DNA from: JAEUOS01 sp031423955
GTDB taxonomy: Bacteria > Pseudomonadota > Gammaproteobacteria > Burkholderiales > JAEUOS01
DNA length: 64,000 bases
NCBI GenBank assembly: GCA_031423955.1
Contig: JANPGJ010000547.1
Span: forward strand, 7,969-71,968
Direction: 5' to 3'
The position numbers and the translations under genes were made by a program. The notes below the pieces were generated by a model. That model was given only the letters and a program-made list of their open reading frames with translations, was not told the DNA's origin and did not search any database. Positions 25,240 through 33,342 of the stretch are shown one piece after another. The first letter of the stretch is position 1, and each line of letters starts with the position of its first letter.

Positions 25240-26670
25240 ATGTCCCGCTCCACCAAAATAGTTGCCACCTTGGGCCCTGCCTCAAGCAGTGTGGAGATGC
25301 TCGACAAGTTGATCGCCGCCGGCGTCGATGTGGTACGCCTTAATTTTTCGCATGGCACCGCCGCCGATCATATCGAGCGTGCGCGCGTGGTGCGCGAAGT
25401 CGCGGCCAGGCACAAGCGCGGCATCGCCATCCTCGCCGATCTGCAGGGTCCGAAAATCCGCGTCGGCAAATTCAAGGATGGCAAGGTCACGCTGGTCAAT
25501 GGCGCTCCGTTCACGCTCGACGCCGACGCCGTTATCGGCGACGAAAAATCGGTCGGCATCGACTACAAGGAACTGCCGCAAGACGTCAAGCGCGGCGATG
25601 TGCTGTTGCTTGACGACGGCAAGATCGTGCTCACGGTTGACAAAGTGCTGGGCAGTCGCGTCTCGACCACCGTCAAGGTGGGCGGCGTGCTGTCGAACAA
25701 CAAGGGTATCAACAAGCAGGGCGGCGGCCTCACCGCGCCGCCTTTGACCGCGAAGGACATCGAAGACATCAACACCGTGGTGGCGATCAAGGCCGACTAC
25801 CTCGCCATCTCCTTTCCCAAGAGCGGCGCCGACATGTACATGGCGCGCGAACTGATGCGCGCACGCGGTGGAAAATCATTGCTGATCGCCAAGATCGAAC
25901 GTGCCGAGGCGATTCCTGCGCTCGAGGAAATCCTGAAAGCCTCGGACGGCATCATGGTCGCGCGCGGCGACCTCGCGGTCGAAGTCGGCGATGCCGCCGT
26001 GCCGGCCCTGCAGAAGCGCATGATCCGCATGGCGCGCGAGATGAACAAGCTCACCATCACCGCGACGCAGATGATGGAGTCGATGATCACCTCGCCAGTG
26101 CCAACCCGCGCCGAGGTGAGCGACTGCGCCAACGCCGTGCTCGACGGCACCGACGCGGTGATGCTGTCGGCCGAATCGGCCTCGGGCCAGTTCCCGGTCG
26201 AGGCGGTCGAAGCGATGGTGCGCATTTGTATCGAGACCGATAAATCGATGGATGCCGACGTGCGGCTCGATCAGGAATTCATGAATCGCGTGTTCACGCG
26301 CATCGACCAGGCGATTGCCATGAGTGCGCTGTTCACCGCGCATCACCTGAAGGTCAAGGCGCTGGTCGCGCTCACGCAGTCGGGCTCCACCGCGCTCTGG
26401 ATGAGCCGCCTCAACTCGGGCGTGCCGATCTATGCGCTCACGCCTGACCCGGAGACCTACACCAAGCTCGCGCTGTTCCGCGACACGCGTACGTTCCTGA
26501 TGCCGCAGCACAGCCACGACCGTGACAAGCTGCTGGCCGAGTCGGAAGCGCATCTGGTCAAAGCCGGCGTGGTTGAGGCGGGCGATCTCATCATCATCAC
26601 CATTGGCGAGCCGATCGGCAAAACCGGCGGCACCAATACGCTCAAGATCGTGCGGGTTGGCGAGACCTGA
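25240..26670 (+). CDS. pyk: Pyruvate kinase
   Basis: A 476-residue enzyme converting phosphoenolpyruvate and ADP to pyruvate and ATP. It begins RSTKIVATLGPASS, carries the active-site lysine in LLIAKIERAEAIPALEEIL, the metal-binding GIMVARGDLAVEVG, and TATQMMESMITSPVPTRAEVSD. The C-terminal domain is complete. ATG 25240 was chosen with AAGGAAA upstream. It closes the tkt-gap-pgk-pyk block; in many betaproteobacteria fba follows, but here about 9.3 kb of other genes intervene. Confidence 0.97.
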   Translation: MSRSTKIVATLGPASSSVEMLDKLIAAGVDVVRLNFSHGTAADHIERARVVREVAARHKRGIAILADLQGPKIRVGKFKDGKVTLVNGAPFTLDADAVIGDEKSVGIDYKELPQDVKRGDVLLLDDGKIVLTVDKVLGSRVSTTVKVGGVLSNNKGINKQGGGLTAPPLTAKDIEDINTVVAIKADYLAISFPKSGADMYMARELMRARGGKSLLIAKIERAEAIPALEEILKASDGIMVARGDLAVEVGDAAVPALQKRMIRMAREMNKLTITATQMMESMITSPVPTRAEVSDCANAVLDGTDAVMLSAESASGQFPVEAVEAMVRICIETDKSMDADVRLDQEFMNRVFTRIDQAIAMSALFTAHHLKVKALVALTQSGSTALWMSRLNSGVPIYALTPDPETYTKLALFRDTRTFLMPQHSHDRDKLLAESEAHLVKAGVVEAGDLIIITIGEPIGKTGGTNTLKIVRVGET

Positions 26671-26765
26671 AACCGGTTCTGACCGCCGGACGCGTCGAGA
26701 GAGCCGCATCGAGCTAGCCTGAAACCCTTGGTGCAAGCGACTTCTGCAGAGGGGATGGTTGAAAA

Positions 26766-28049
26766 ATGGACGCGGACTCGCCTGCTTCGCCATCGGTGGT
26801 CCAGCCAACGCGTACGGCTGACGTCGCGGCGGCGATTGATGCGGTCTACCGCGCCGAGTCGCGCCGCGTCTTCGCCACACTGATCCGCCTGCTCGGCGAT
26901 TTTGATCTTGCCGAAGAAGCGCTGCATGAAGCCTTTCGCGCCGCCCTCGAACAGTGGCCCGCCAGCGGCATTCCCGCCAACCCGACCGCGTGGCTGGTGT
27001 CTGCCGGCCGTTTCAAGGCGATCGACAGCCTGCGTCGCCAAAAGCGTTTTGTCGCCTGGGACGACGCTGCCGCAGAAGCGGATGCCCCGCCGGATACTGG
27101 CACCGCGCTTGGCGAGTCCGAGGAACTCGAAGACGACCGCCTGCGCCTGGTCTTCACCTGCTGCCACCCGAGCCTGGCCGAAGACGCGCAAATCGCGTTG
27201 ACGTTACGCGAAGTATGCGGCCTCACCACCGAAGAAATCGCACGCGCCTTTTTGCTGCCCGCGCCCACGCTGGCGCAGCGCATCGTGCGTGCCAAATCAA
27301 AAATTCGCGCAGCGCGGATCCCGTATCAGGTACCCGAACGCGATCAATTGCCGGTACGGCTCACCAGCGTGTTGCGCGTGATCTATCTGGTGTTCAACGA
27401 AGGCTATTCGGCCTCGTCGGGCGCTGCGTTGACGCGCAACGAACTGAGCGACGAAGCGATCCGCCTCGCGCGCCTGCTGCACGGACTGCTGCCCGAGGCC
27501 GAGGTGACGGGGCTACTGGCACTGATGCTGCTGCACGAGGCACGCCGTGCCGCGCGCACTGACGCTCATGGCGATCTGGTGCCGCTGGACGAACAGGATC
27601 GCGGTCGATGGAGCACCGCACTCATCACCGAAGGCTGCGTGCTCGCCCTGCAAGCGCTGTCGTCACCACGCTTCGGCTCCTACGCCTTGCAGGCCGCGAT
27701 TTCGGCAGTTCACGCCGAAGCGCGCACGGCGGATGCGACCGATTGGCCGCAAATCACCGGGCTGTACGACGCGCTGCTGCAGCGCGACGCCTCGCCGGTG
27801 GTGCAGTTGAATCGCGCAGTCGCGCTCGCCATGCGTGACGGACCGGCGGCAGGTCTGGGGCTTGTCAACGCCTTGCTTGCCCAGGGCGAATTGAACCAAT
27901 ACCACCTGGCGCACGCCGCGCAGGCAGACATGCTGCGCCGACTCGAGCGCCGCGGCGAGGCGCGCGCAGCATATCAGCGCGCGCTCGAATTGGCGCAACA
28001 GGAGCCGGAAAAGCGCTTTCTGCTCAAGCGTTTGGCCGCGCTGGAGTGA
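26766..28049 (+). CDS. ECF42-type RNA polymerase sigma factor with C-terminal TPR-like extension
   Basis: A 427-residue protein. The sigma2 region (about 22-90) contains RVFATLIRLLGDFDLAEEALHEAFRAALEQWP and SAGRFKAIDSLRRQKRF; sigma4 (about 120-180) contains LTLREVCGLTTEEIARAFLLPAPTLAQRIVRAKSKIR. A long helical extension (about 190-427) with repeat-like helices (VQLNRAVALAMRDGPAAGL, RRGEARAAYQRALELAQQ) defines the ECF42 group, which has no anti-sigma partner. The group is typically linked to DGPF/YCII proteins, as here. I see no ECF42-type promoter before this gene, so autoregulation is not supported. It starts 95 bases after pyk. Confidence 0.93.
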   Translation: MDADSPASPSVVQPTRTADVAAAIDAVYRAESRRVFATLIRLLGDFDLAEEALHEAFRAALEQWPASGIPANPTAWLVSAGRFKAIDSLRRQKRFVAWDDAAAEADAPPDTGTALGESEELEDDRLRLVFTCCHPSLAEDAQIALTLREVCGLTTEEIARAFLLPAPTLAQRIVRAKSKIRAARIPYQVPERDQLPVRLTSVLRVIYLVFNEGYSASSGAALTRNELSDEAIRLARLLHGLLPEAEVTGLLALMLLHEARRAARTDAHGDLVPLDEQDRGRWSTALITEGCVLALQALSSPRFGSYALQAAISAVHAEARTADATDWPQITGLYDALLQRDASPVVQLNRAVALAMRDGPAAGLGLVNALLAQGELNQYHLAHAAQADMLRRLERRGEARAAYQRALELAQQEPEKRFLLKRLAALE

Positions 28050-28106
28050 TGGGCGACGCGGCTTCGGGCGGGTAACTTCCGGACCGTGAGAATATTTTTT
28101 CCGGGC

Positions 28107-28133
28107 TGTCGATTTGAGCGTGTGCGGTTCGAC
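28107..28133 (+). promoter_or_regulatory. ECF42-type promoter P1
   Basis: TGTCGA (28107-28112), 17-base spacer, CGAC (28130-28133). This matches the TGTCGA / CGA(C/T)C-type motif known for ECF42 sigma factors. It shares TTTTTTCCGGGCTGTCGATT and TTCGACTA-GAAGTACA with P3. It lies 58 bases after the sigma gene and about 87 bases before the SRPBCC start. Confidence 0.8.
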
Positions 28134-28219
28134 TAGGAAGTACAACAGCGTCCCGCATCTCAAACCTTGAGGCTGTAGTGGTGATCTGGTTAACAACCCA
28201 TCGAATTGAGGGAGCCAAC

Positions 28220-28747
28220 ATGCTAAAAATCTTCGCTGCTGTCGTACTTCTGTTGGTCACCGGACTGCTCATTTACGCGGCGACCAAACCGGACGCATTT
28301 CGTATCGAGCGATCCACCACCATCAAGGCACCGCCGGAAAAGGTGTTTGCCTTGATCAATGACTTTCACCAATGGGAGGCCTGGTCTCCCTGGGAAAAGA
28401 TCGACCCTTCGATCAAGCGCACCTACAGCGGCCCACGCAGCGGTGTCGGCGCCGTATACGAATGGGCCGGCAACAAAGACATAGGTCAGGGACGGATGGA
28501 AATCATCGAGTCAAGTGCGTTGTCCAAGGTTTCCCTCAAACTGGATTTCGTGACACCGTTTGAAGCACATAACTTCGTTGACTTTACGCTGTCGCCGCAA
28601 GGCGACAGCACGAAGTTGACGCAAGCGATGTACGGTCCGAGCCCGTACGTGTCGAAGTTGATGACGATTTTCTTCAGCATGGAGAAGATGGTCGGAAGCA
28701 AATATGAAGAGGGGCTGGCCGACCTGAAGAAGCTTGCCGAAAAATAG
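28220..28747 (+). CDS. SRPBCC family protein with N-terminal membrane anchor
   Basis: A 175-residue protein. A hydrophobic N-terminal helix (MLKIFAAVVLLLVTGLLIYAAT) precedes an SRPBCC/polyketide-cyclase-like domain (FRIERSTTIKAPPEKVFALINDFHQWEAWSPWEKIDPSIKRTYSG), a START-like cavity fold that binds hydrophobic ligands. ATG 28220 was chosen with GAGGGAG upstream; the earlier in-frame ATG (28178) lies in the leader after P1. First gene behind ECF42-type promoter P1, so it is likely sigma-dependent. Ligand unknown. Confidence 0.85.
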   Translation: MLKIFAAVVLLLVTGLLIYAATKPDAFRIERSTTIKAPPEKVFALINDFHQWEAWSPWEKIDPSIKRTYSGPRSGVGAVYEWAGNKDIGQGRMEIIESSALSKVSLKLDFVTPFEAHNFVDFTLSPQGDSTKLTQAMYGPSPYVSKLMTIFFSMEKMVGSKYEEGLADLKKLAEK

Positions 28748-28773
28748 GCGGTGCTCGAGACGGAGATTTACCG

Positions 28774-29139
28774 ATGAAATATCTTTTGCTCGTACACCAC
28801 AACGAAGCGGCATTCGATCAAATCAGTGATGCCGCGCGACAACAGTTACTCAGCGAGTCAATCGCCCTGACGCACCAACTTCATGCCGACAGGCAATACA
28901 TCAGTGCTTCGCCGCTGCATCCGGTTTCGACTGCCGCCCTGGTGCGGGTACGCAATGGCAAGGCGTTGGTGACCGACGGCCCATTCATCGAAACCCATGA
29001 GCAAATAGCCGGCTATTACCTCATCGACGCGCCTGACAAAAAAGCGGCAGTCGAGATTGCGAAGCGGGTGCCCGGGGCGCAAATCGGCACGGTCGAGGTG
29101 CGGCCCGTGGTTGAACTTGCGGGCTTGCCCGGCGACTGA
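28774..29139 (+). CDS. DGPF/YCII-related protein
   Basis: A 121-residue ferredoxin-like-fold protein. It opens with MKYLLLVHHNE and carries the diagnostic VTDGPFIETHEQIAGYYLIDAPDKKAAVEIAKRVPGAQIGTVEVRPV. DGPF proteins accompany ECF42 sigma factors but their activity is not established; YCII relatives have a His-Asp pair that suggests enzymatic or small-molecule roles. It follows the SRPBCC gene by 26 bases and is probably transcribed from P1. Confidence 0.9.
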   Translation: MKYLLLVHHNEAAFDQISDAARQQLLSESIALTHQLHADRQYISASPLHPVSTAALVRVRNGKALVTDGPFIETHEQIAGYYLIDAPDKKAAVEIAKRVPGAQIGTVEVRPVVELAGLPGD

Positions 29140-29215
29140 CCGGCGATGTCGACGGGGTCCGTCATTCTGCTGTCGTGTCCGTACCCTGTCATGGAACCAC
29201 TTGGAGAAAAAGCAC

Positions 29216-29863
29216 ATGTCAAGATTGCGCGTTGAGAGCTTTTCGATCTCGGTAGACGGCTTTGGCGCCGGACCGAATCAGGACCTTGCCAATCCGCTTG
29301 GCAGCGGTGGTATGGACTTGCACAAGTGGGCGTTTAGTACCCGGACTTTCCAGAAGAAGGTGTTTGGCAACGAAGGCGGCGCCACCGGTGTCGACGACGA
29401 TTACGCGATGCGCGGTTTTCGCAACGTGGGCGCGTGGATTCTCGGGCGCAACATGTTTGGCCCGGTGCGCGGTCCGTGGCCCGACGATGCATGGAAGGGC
29501 TGGTGGGGCGATGAGCCACCGTATCAGGTGCCGGTGTTCGTCTTGACCCATCACGCCCGGTCATCGATCAACATGAAGGGCGGCACCGTCTTTCATTTCG
29601 TCACAGGCGGCATACACGAGGCCCGCAAGCTCGCCATTTCCGCAGCGGGCAGCCAGGACGTGCGCGTCGGTGGCGGAGCCGCCACCATCCGGCAATACCT
29701 GAAGGAAGGGCTGATTGACGAAATGCATGTTGCCGTAGCGCCGGTGCTGCTTGGCGCAGGCGAGGCGCTGTTTGCCGGGCTCGACCTGCGTGCGCTCGGC
29801 TACCAATGCATTGAACACGCAGCCACGTCGCTGGCTACGCATCTGGTCATTGCAAAGACCTGA
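29216..29863 (+). CDS. Dihydrofolate reductase-family (RibD C-terminal-like) protein
   Basis: A 215-residue protein with the DHFR/RibD C-terminal fold. Relevant segments are LRVESFSISVDGFGAGPNQ, NVGAWILGRNMFGPVRGPW, PVFVLTHHAR, and DVRVGGGAATIRQYLKEGLIDEMHVAVAPVLLGAGEALF. This is the stand-alone COG0262 type common in ECF42 and other regulator clusters, likely an NADPH-dependent reductase of unknown substrate rather than a true DHFR. ATG 29216 has GGAG nearby; the longer frame back to 29057 overlaps the DGPF gene. Confidence 0.88.
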   Translation: MSRLRVESFSISVDGFGAGPNQDLANPLGSGGMDLHKWAFSTRTFQKKVFGNEGGATGVDDDYAMRGFRNVGAWILGRNMFGPVRGPWPDDAWKGWWGDEPPYQVPVFVLTHHARSSINMKGGTVFHFVTGGIHEARKLAISAAGSQDVRVGGGAATIRQYLKEGLIDEMHVAVAPVLLGAGEALFAGLDLRALGYQCIEHAATSLATHLVIAKT

Positions 29864-29934
29864 TTCCACCAACCAGGCGCCACCCGTTCCCGCTCGACTG
29901 GTCGCGACGGGCTGCATGAATGTTTTTGAAGCCG

Positions 29935-29961
29935 TGTCGAATTGGCGCTGCGCCGTTCGAC
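29935..29961 (+). promoter_or_regulatory. ECF42-type promoter P2
   Basis: TGTCGA (29935-29940), 17-base spacer, CGAC (29958-29961), preceded by TGTTTTTGAAGCCG. Hexamers and spacing are identical to P1 and P3 although the flanks differ. It is about 40 bases upstream of the VOC/PhnB-like gene start at 30002. Confidence 0.78.
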
Positions 29962-30001
29962 TACGCCCTGTTAGCCACCCTTCGCATGGGGAGTCAGTAC
30001 G

Positions 30002-30499
30002 ATGAAACAAGCAAAAAACACTATTTGCCTTTGGTACGACAGGGCCGCTGAAGAGGCGGCGCACTTTTACGCCGGCACATTTCCTGACTCCTCTGTCGAC
30101 GCGGTCTATCGCGCCCCTGGAGACTTTCCGTCCGGCAAAGAGGGTGACGTGTTGACCGTCATGTTTACTGTCATGGGCATCCCCTGCCTCGGAATCAATG
30201 GCGGCCCGATGTTCAAGCACAACGAAGCCTTTTCATTCCAGGTCGCCACCATTGACCAGGCGGAAACGGATCGCTACTGGAACGCTATCGTGGGCAATGG
30301 TGGCGAGGAGAGTGAGTGCGGCTGGTGCAAGGACAAGTGGGGTCTCTCATGGCAGATCACCCCAGTGGCCTTGACAGACGCAATCACCGATGCGGATCCG
30401 GCGGCAGCAAAGCGTGCATTTGATGCCATGATGCAAATGAGAAAGATCGACATCGCGGCCATCGAGGCAGCGCGTTACGGCGGTGGCAAACGGACCTGA
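30002..30499 (+). CDS. VOC-fold (PhnB/3-demethylubiquinone methyltransferase-like) protein
   Basis: A 165-residue vicinal-oxygen-chelate protein. Its pattern is KNTICLWYDRAAEEAAHFYAGTFPDSSV, MGIPCLGINGGPMFKHNEAFSFQVATIDQAETDRYWNAIVGNGG, and ECGWCKDKWGLSWQITP. Database names such as 3-demethylubiquinone-9 3-methyltransferase are historical; no SAM motif is present. It directly follows ECF42-type promoter P2 with GGGGAG upstream of the ATG. Likely cytoplasmic; activity unknown. Confidence 0.88.
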   Translation: MKQAKNTICLWYDRAAEEAAHFYAGTFPDSSVDAVYRAPGDFPSGKEGDVLTVMFTVMGIPCLGINGGPMFKHNEAFSFQVATIDQAETDRYWNAIVGNGGEESECGWCKDKWGLSWQITPVALTDAITDADPAAAKRAFDAMMQMRKIDIAAIEAARYGGGKRT

Positions 30500-30585
30500 A
30501 CAACTACGCAATACACGTTGAAGCCCGCCTTTTTGGCAGCTTTGAAGTCGTGCTTGAAATCTGAGCTCTCATTAAGGAAAGCCTC

Positions 30586-30927
30586 ATGGCCAAGTACCTA
30601 ATCTCCTTCCCCAGTGCGGCGATGGTCGTGCGTGATGATGAATTGGAGGCGGCGGGCCGCGACGCGCACGCCGTGATATCCGAGGCGAAAGCAGCCGGTG
30701 TCTACGTCTTCGCCGGCGGCATCGACGCAGCTGTGCCGTCCGCGCTCGTCTCGGCCGACGGGGCGGTCGCTGAGGGAGGCTACCCGTGGGCGCCCCCGCT
30801 TGACGGCGGGTTCACAGTGCTCGAACTGGCCTCGCGCGATGAGGCCGTCGCGTGGGCCGCGCGCATCGCGAAGGCCTGCCGCTGCGACCAGGAGCTGCGT
30901 GTCTTCGGGTTCGACCCGCAGTCCTGA
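30586..30927 (+). CDS. YCII-related protein
   Basis: A 113-residue small protein with the YCII fold. It begins MAKYLISFPS and has AGVYVFAGGIDAAVPSALVSADG and GGFTVLELASRDEAVAWAARIAKACRCDQELRVFGFDPQS, the tail form common in the family. It lacks the exact DGPF motif (LDGGF instead). It follows the VOC gene by 86 bases and shares P2 if the messenger is continuous. AAGGAAAG precedes the ATG. Confidence 0.82.
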   Translation: MAKYLISFPSAAMVVRDDELEAAGRDAHAVISEAKAAGVYVFAGGIDAAVPSALVSADGAVAEGGYPWAPPLDGGFTVLELASRDEAVAWAARIAKACRCDQELRVFGFDPQS

Positions 30928-31002
30928 AGGCGGTGGCGGCGCGAGCATTCCGCAGGCTGCCACGCTTGCCGCTGCCGATCTGAGAACTGAACTGCCGTTA
31001 CC

Positions 31003-31047
31003 GGAGCCGAAAAAGCGCTTTCTGCTCAATCGTTCGGCAGCGCTGAT
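31003..31047 (+). pseudogene. Remnant of a second ECF42 sigma gene (3' end)
   Basis: The translation EPKKRFLLNRSAAL matches the very C terminus of the intact sigma factor (EPEKRFLLKRLAAL at 28000-28047), and the DNA is about 85 percent identical by eye over roughly 45 bases. It is followed about 60 bases later by promoter P3, just as the intact gene is followed by P1. The rest of the gene is missing; the reading frame no longer stops at the family position. Confidence 0.7.
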
Positions 31048-31108
31048 TAGACTCGCATGCCGGGCCCCGGTAGAGTGCTTGTGGAAACCAAAATTATTTT
31101 TTCCGGGC

Positions 31109-31135
31109 TGTCGATTCCGGCAAGCGCCATTCGAC
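31109..31135 (+). promoter_or_regulatory. ECF42-type promoter P3
   Basis: TGTCGA (31109-31114), 17-base spacer, CGAC (31132-31135). The flanks (ATTTTTTCCGGGC before; TAAGAAGTACAGCA after) closely match P1. It lies 50 bases before the DUF1428 start and downstream of the sigma-gene remnant. Confidence 0.8.
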
Positions 31136-31184
31136 TAAGAAGTACAGCACCCCCCTTTCAGGCGCACTTTCAAGGAGCCAAACC

Positions 31185-31532
31185 ATGCATTACATCGACG
31201 GCTGTGTGATCCCAGTTCCCACTGCAAACAAATAACGGTATCTCGACCATGCCCGGATTGCCGCCGTTGTCTTCAAGGAGCATGGCGCACTCAATCTGGT
31301 TGACTGCTGGGGCGATGACGTGCCTGACGGCAAGGTGACCTCGTTCCCGATGGCAGTCAAGTGCGAGCCGCACGAAACCGTGGTGTTCTCGTGGATCGTC
31401 TGGCCGTCGCGCGAGGTGCGCGATGCCGGCATGGCCAAAGTGATGTCTGATCCGCGCTTGCAGTCCGTTGACATGCCATTCGACGGCAAGCGCATGATCT
31501 TTGGCGGCTTTCAGATGGTGCTCGATGCCTGA
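31185..31532 (+). pseudogene. DUF1428 protein gene with in-frame TAA
   Basis: ATG 31185 (AAGGAGC upstream) encodes MHYIDGCVIPVPTANK and then TAA at 31233-31235. The same frame continues RYLDHARIAAVVFKEHGALNLVDCWGDDVPDGKVTSFPMAV...PFDGKRMIFGGFQMVLDA to a proper stop. Together they give a full-length DUF1428 protein of 115 residues missing only one codon (Glu or Gln expected after TANK). So a single substitution has broken the gene, or the base is miscalled. Reinitiation at an internal ATG would lose about 45 residues. It is the first gene after P3. Confidence 0.85.
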
Positions 31533-31610
31533 ATCGCGTCCCTTCGCCAGCTTGACGTTTCATACCCGGCCTTTTGCGTATAAATCTTGTCACTCGATCC
31601 AGGAGTCACC

Positions 31611-32033
31611 GTGCCCCACCCCATCGCTTACCTCAGCTTCAACGGCGACTGCGCCGACGCCATGCGCTTTTACGAGACCGCTCTCGAATCCAAACTCCAG
31701 ACGCTGATGACCACCGGCGAGTCGCCGATGGCGGCGCATTGCCCGCCGGAAAGCCACAATCACATCCTGCATGCCTGCCTCGTCCTCCCCGGCGGCGGCA
31801 TGCTGATGGCGGGCGATTGCCCTGCCACCATGCCGTACGAGGGCATCAAGGGTGTGTCGCTCACGCTCAACTACGACACCATCGCCGAGGCCGAGCGGGC
31901 GTTCAAGGCGTTGTCCGACGGCGGTAAGATCACGATGCCGATGCAGCCCGCATTCTGGTCCAAAGCCTGGGGAATGCTGACCGACAAGTTTGGCACGCCG
32001 TGGATTGTCAATGGCGAATTGATTCCGATCTGA
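31611..32033 (+). CDS. VOC-fold (PhnB-like) protein
   Basis: A 140-residue glyoxalase/bleomycin-resistance-fold protein of the PhnB subgroup: IAYLSFNGDCADAMRFYETALESKL, GGGMLMAGDCPATMPYEGIKGVSLTLNYD, and FWSKAWGMLTDKFGTPWIVNGEL. GTG 31611 was chosen because AGGAG sits six bases upstream and the homologous protein starts PHPIAYL; the upstream ATG (31587) precedes the ribosome site. In the P3 transcription unit. Function unknown. Confidence 0.86.
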   Translation: MPHPIAYLSFNGDCADAMRFYETALESKLQTLMTTGESPMAAHCPPESHNHILHACLVLPGGGMLMAGDCPATMPYEGIKGVSLTLNYDTIAEAERAFKALSDGGKITMPMQPAFWSKAWGMLTDKFGTPWIVNGELIPI

Positions 32034-32097
32034 TCTGCGTGCCGCCACATTCGCGCCTGCCGTCGCCCACCCACCGCCGCCACCTCCGGAGCACATA

Positions 32098-32448
32098 GTG
32101 AAATATCTTTGCCTGGTCTACCTCTCGAAAGAAGATTGGAACGCCTGTCCCGATGCCAAGTGCTTCAGTTTCGCCGAAGGCCTGCATCAGAGCGGGCGGC
32201 TGCTTGCAGCCGAGCCGCTGCACCCGGTCGAGACCGCCACCACGGTGCGCGTGCGCAATGGCCAGATGACGATGACAGATGGCCCTTTCGCCGAGACCAA
32301 GGAAATGCTCGCCGGGTTCTATCTGATCGATGCCAAGGATTTGAACGAGGCCGCGCAGGTCGCCGCGCAGATTCCCCCCGCGCAACACGGCAGCATTGAG
32401 GTGCGGCCGGTGCGCGAGCTTGCTGTCGAGACCGCGCGCGGTTTTTGA
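32098..32448 (+). CDS. DGPF/YCII-related protein
   Basis: A 116-residue paralogue of the DGPF protein at 28774-29139: KYLCLVYLSKEDW, PLHPVETATTVRVRNGQMTMTDGPFAETKEMLAGFYLIDAKDLNEAAQVAAQIPPAQHGSIEVRPVREL. It starts with GTG (CCGGAG upstream). Presence of two DGPF genes, one behind each of two ECF42-type promoters, supports the idea that two ECF42 loci merged here. Confidence 0.9.
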   Translation: MKYLCLVYLSKEDWNACPDAKCFSFAEGLHQSGRLLAAEPLHPVETATTVRVRNGQMTMTDGPFAETKEMLAGFYLIDAKDLNEAAQVAAQIPPAQHGSIEVRPVRELAVETARGF

Positions 32449-32495
32449 ACCTGGCTGTTTGGAAGAATGTCAACCCGCACACCGAAAGGATCAAC

Positions 32496-32942
32496 ATGAC
32501 CACAGGCACCGTTCGTCTGCACCGCGTGCTGCGCGCCACGCCGGAGCGCGTCTACCGTGCGTTTCTCGACGCTGACGCCATGGCCAAGTGGCTGCCGCCG
32601 TATGGCTTTACCTGCAAGGTGCATCACATGGATGCGAAGGTGGGCGGCAGCTTTCGCATGTCGTTCACCAATTTTTCGTCGGGCCACGGCCACGCCTTCG
32701 GCGGTGAATACCGCGAATTGGTGCCGCACTCACGCATTCGCTATTCGGACAAATTCGACGATCCGAATATGCCGGGCGAGATGGAGACCACCGTGGTGCT
32801 TAAACCGGTGTCTTGCGGCACCGACGTGGACATCGTGCAGACCGGTATTCCGGCCATGATTCCCATCGAGATGTGCTACTTGGGCTGGCAGGAATCCCTG
32901 GCGCAGCTTGCATGTTTGGTAGAGCCTGTGATTCCTGGCTGA
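32496..32942 (+). CDS. SRPBCC (AHSA1-like) protein
   Basis: A 148-residue START-like domain protein: VRLHRVLRATPERVYRAFLDADAMAKWLPPYGFTCKVHHMDAKVGGSFRMSF and the C-terminal GWQESLAQLACLVEP helix. This is the activator-of-Hsp90-homologue-1-like group that often accompanies DGPF genes. ATG 32496 has GAAAGGA upstream; 32445 would overlap the previous gene. Soluble, unlike the membrane-anchored SRPBCC protein after P1. Ligand unknown. Confidence 0.88.
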   Translation: MTTGTVRLHRVLRATPERVYRAFLDADAMAKWLPPYGFTCKVHHMDAKVGGSFRMSFTNFSSGHGHAFGGEYRELVPHSRIRYSDKFDDPNMPGEMETTVVLKPVSCGTDVDIVQTGIPAMIPIEMCYLGWQESLAQLACLVEPVIPG

Positions 32943-33068
32943 GCTGCGAATCGGAAATGGCGCGCGAGACGCATCCGTGACAGCCGGCTTTGGGCGGCGT
33001 TGCGACCGGAGTTCGAACTTCACCGCACCCCAGATTAGCGATGCCTGAAAGCTGAAGGAGCAACCGCG

Positions 33069-33338
33069 ATGGCGCAACTCTATTTCACCCAGCAGTTGCG
33101 ACGCTTCGTCGACGCGCCCGCGATGTACACCGGCGCTGCCATGCTGCGCGGTGCGCTTGAAGAAGCATTTACGACAGCACCGCAGTTGCGCGGCTATGTC
33201 CTTGATGACCAGGGGCACTTGCGCAAGCACTTGATCGTGTTCATCGACGGGCGGCGCGTGCGTGACTACGAGAAACTGGATGACGCGTTACTCGCGAGCA
33301 GCGAAGTGCATGTGCTGCAAGCACTGACTGGAGGGTAG
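33069..33338 (+). CDS. MoaD/ThiS-like ubiquitin-fold protein ending Gly-Gly
   Basis: An 89-residue beta-grasp protein: LYFTQQLRRFVDAP, a central HLRKHLIVFIDGRRVRDYEKLDDAL, and VHVLQALTGG at the extreme C terminus. The terminal Gly-Gly is what ThiS/MoaD carriers need for adenylation and thiocarboxylation. No E1-like MoeB/ThiF gene is adjacent. AAGGAG precedes the ATG. The next gene, a beta-propeller protein, begins 4 bases after the stop, so the two are almost certainly co-translated. Confidence 0.82.
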   Translation: MAQLYFTQQLRRFVDAPAMYTGAAMLRGALEEAFTTAPQLRGYVLDDQGHLRKHLIVFIDGRRVRDYEKLDDALLASSEVHVLQALTGG

Positions 33339-33342
33339 AGAC

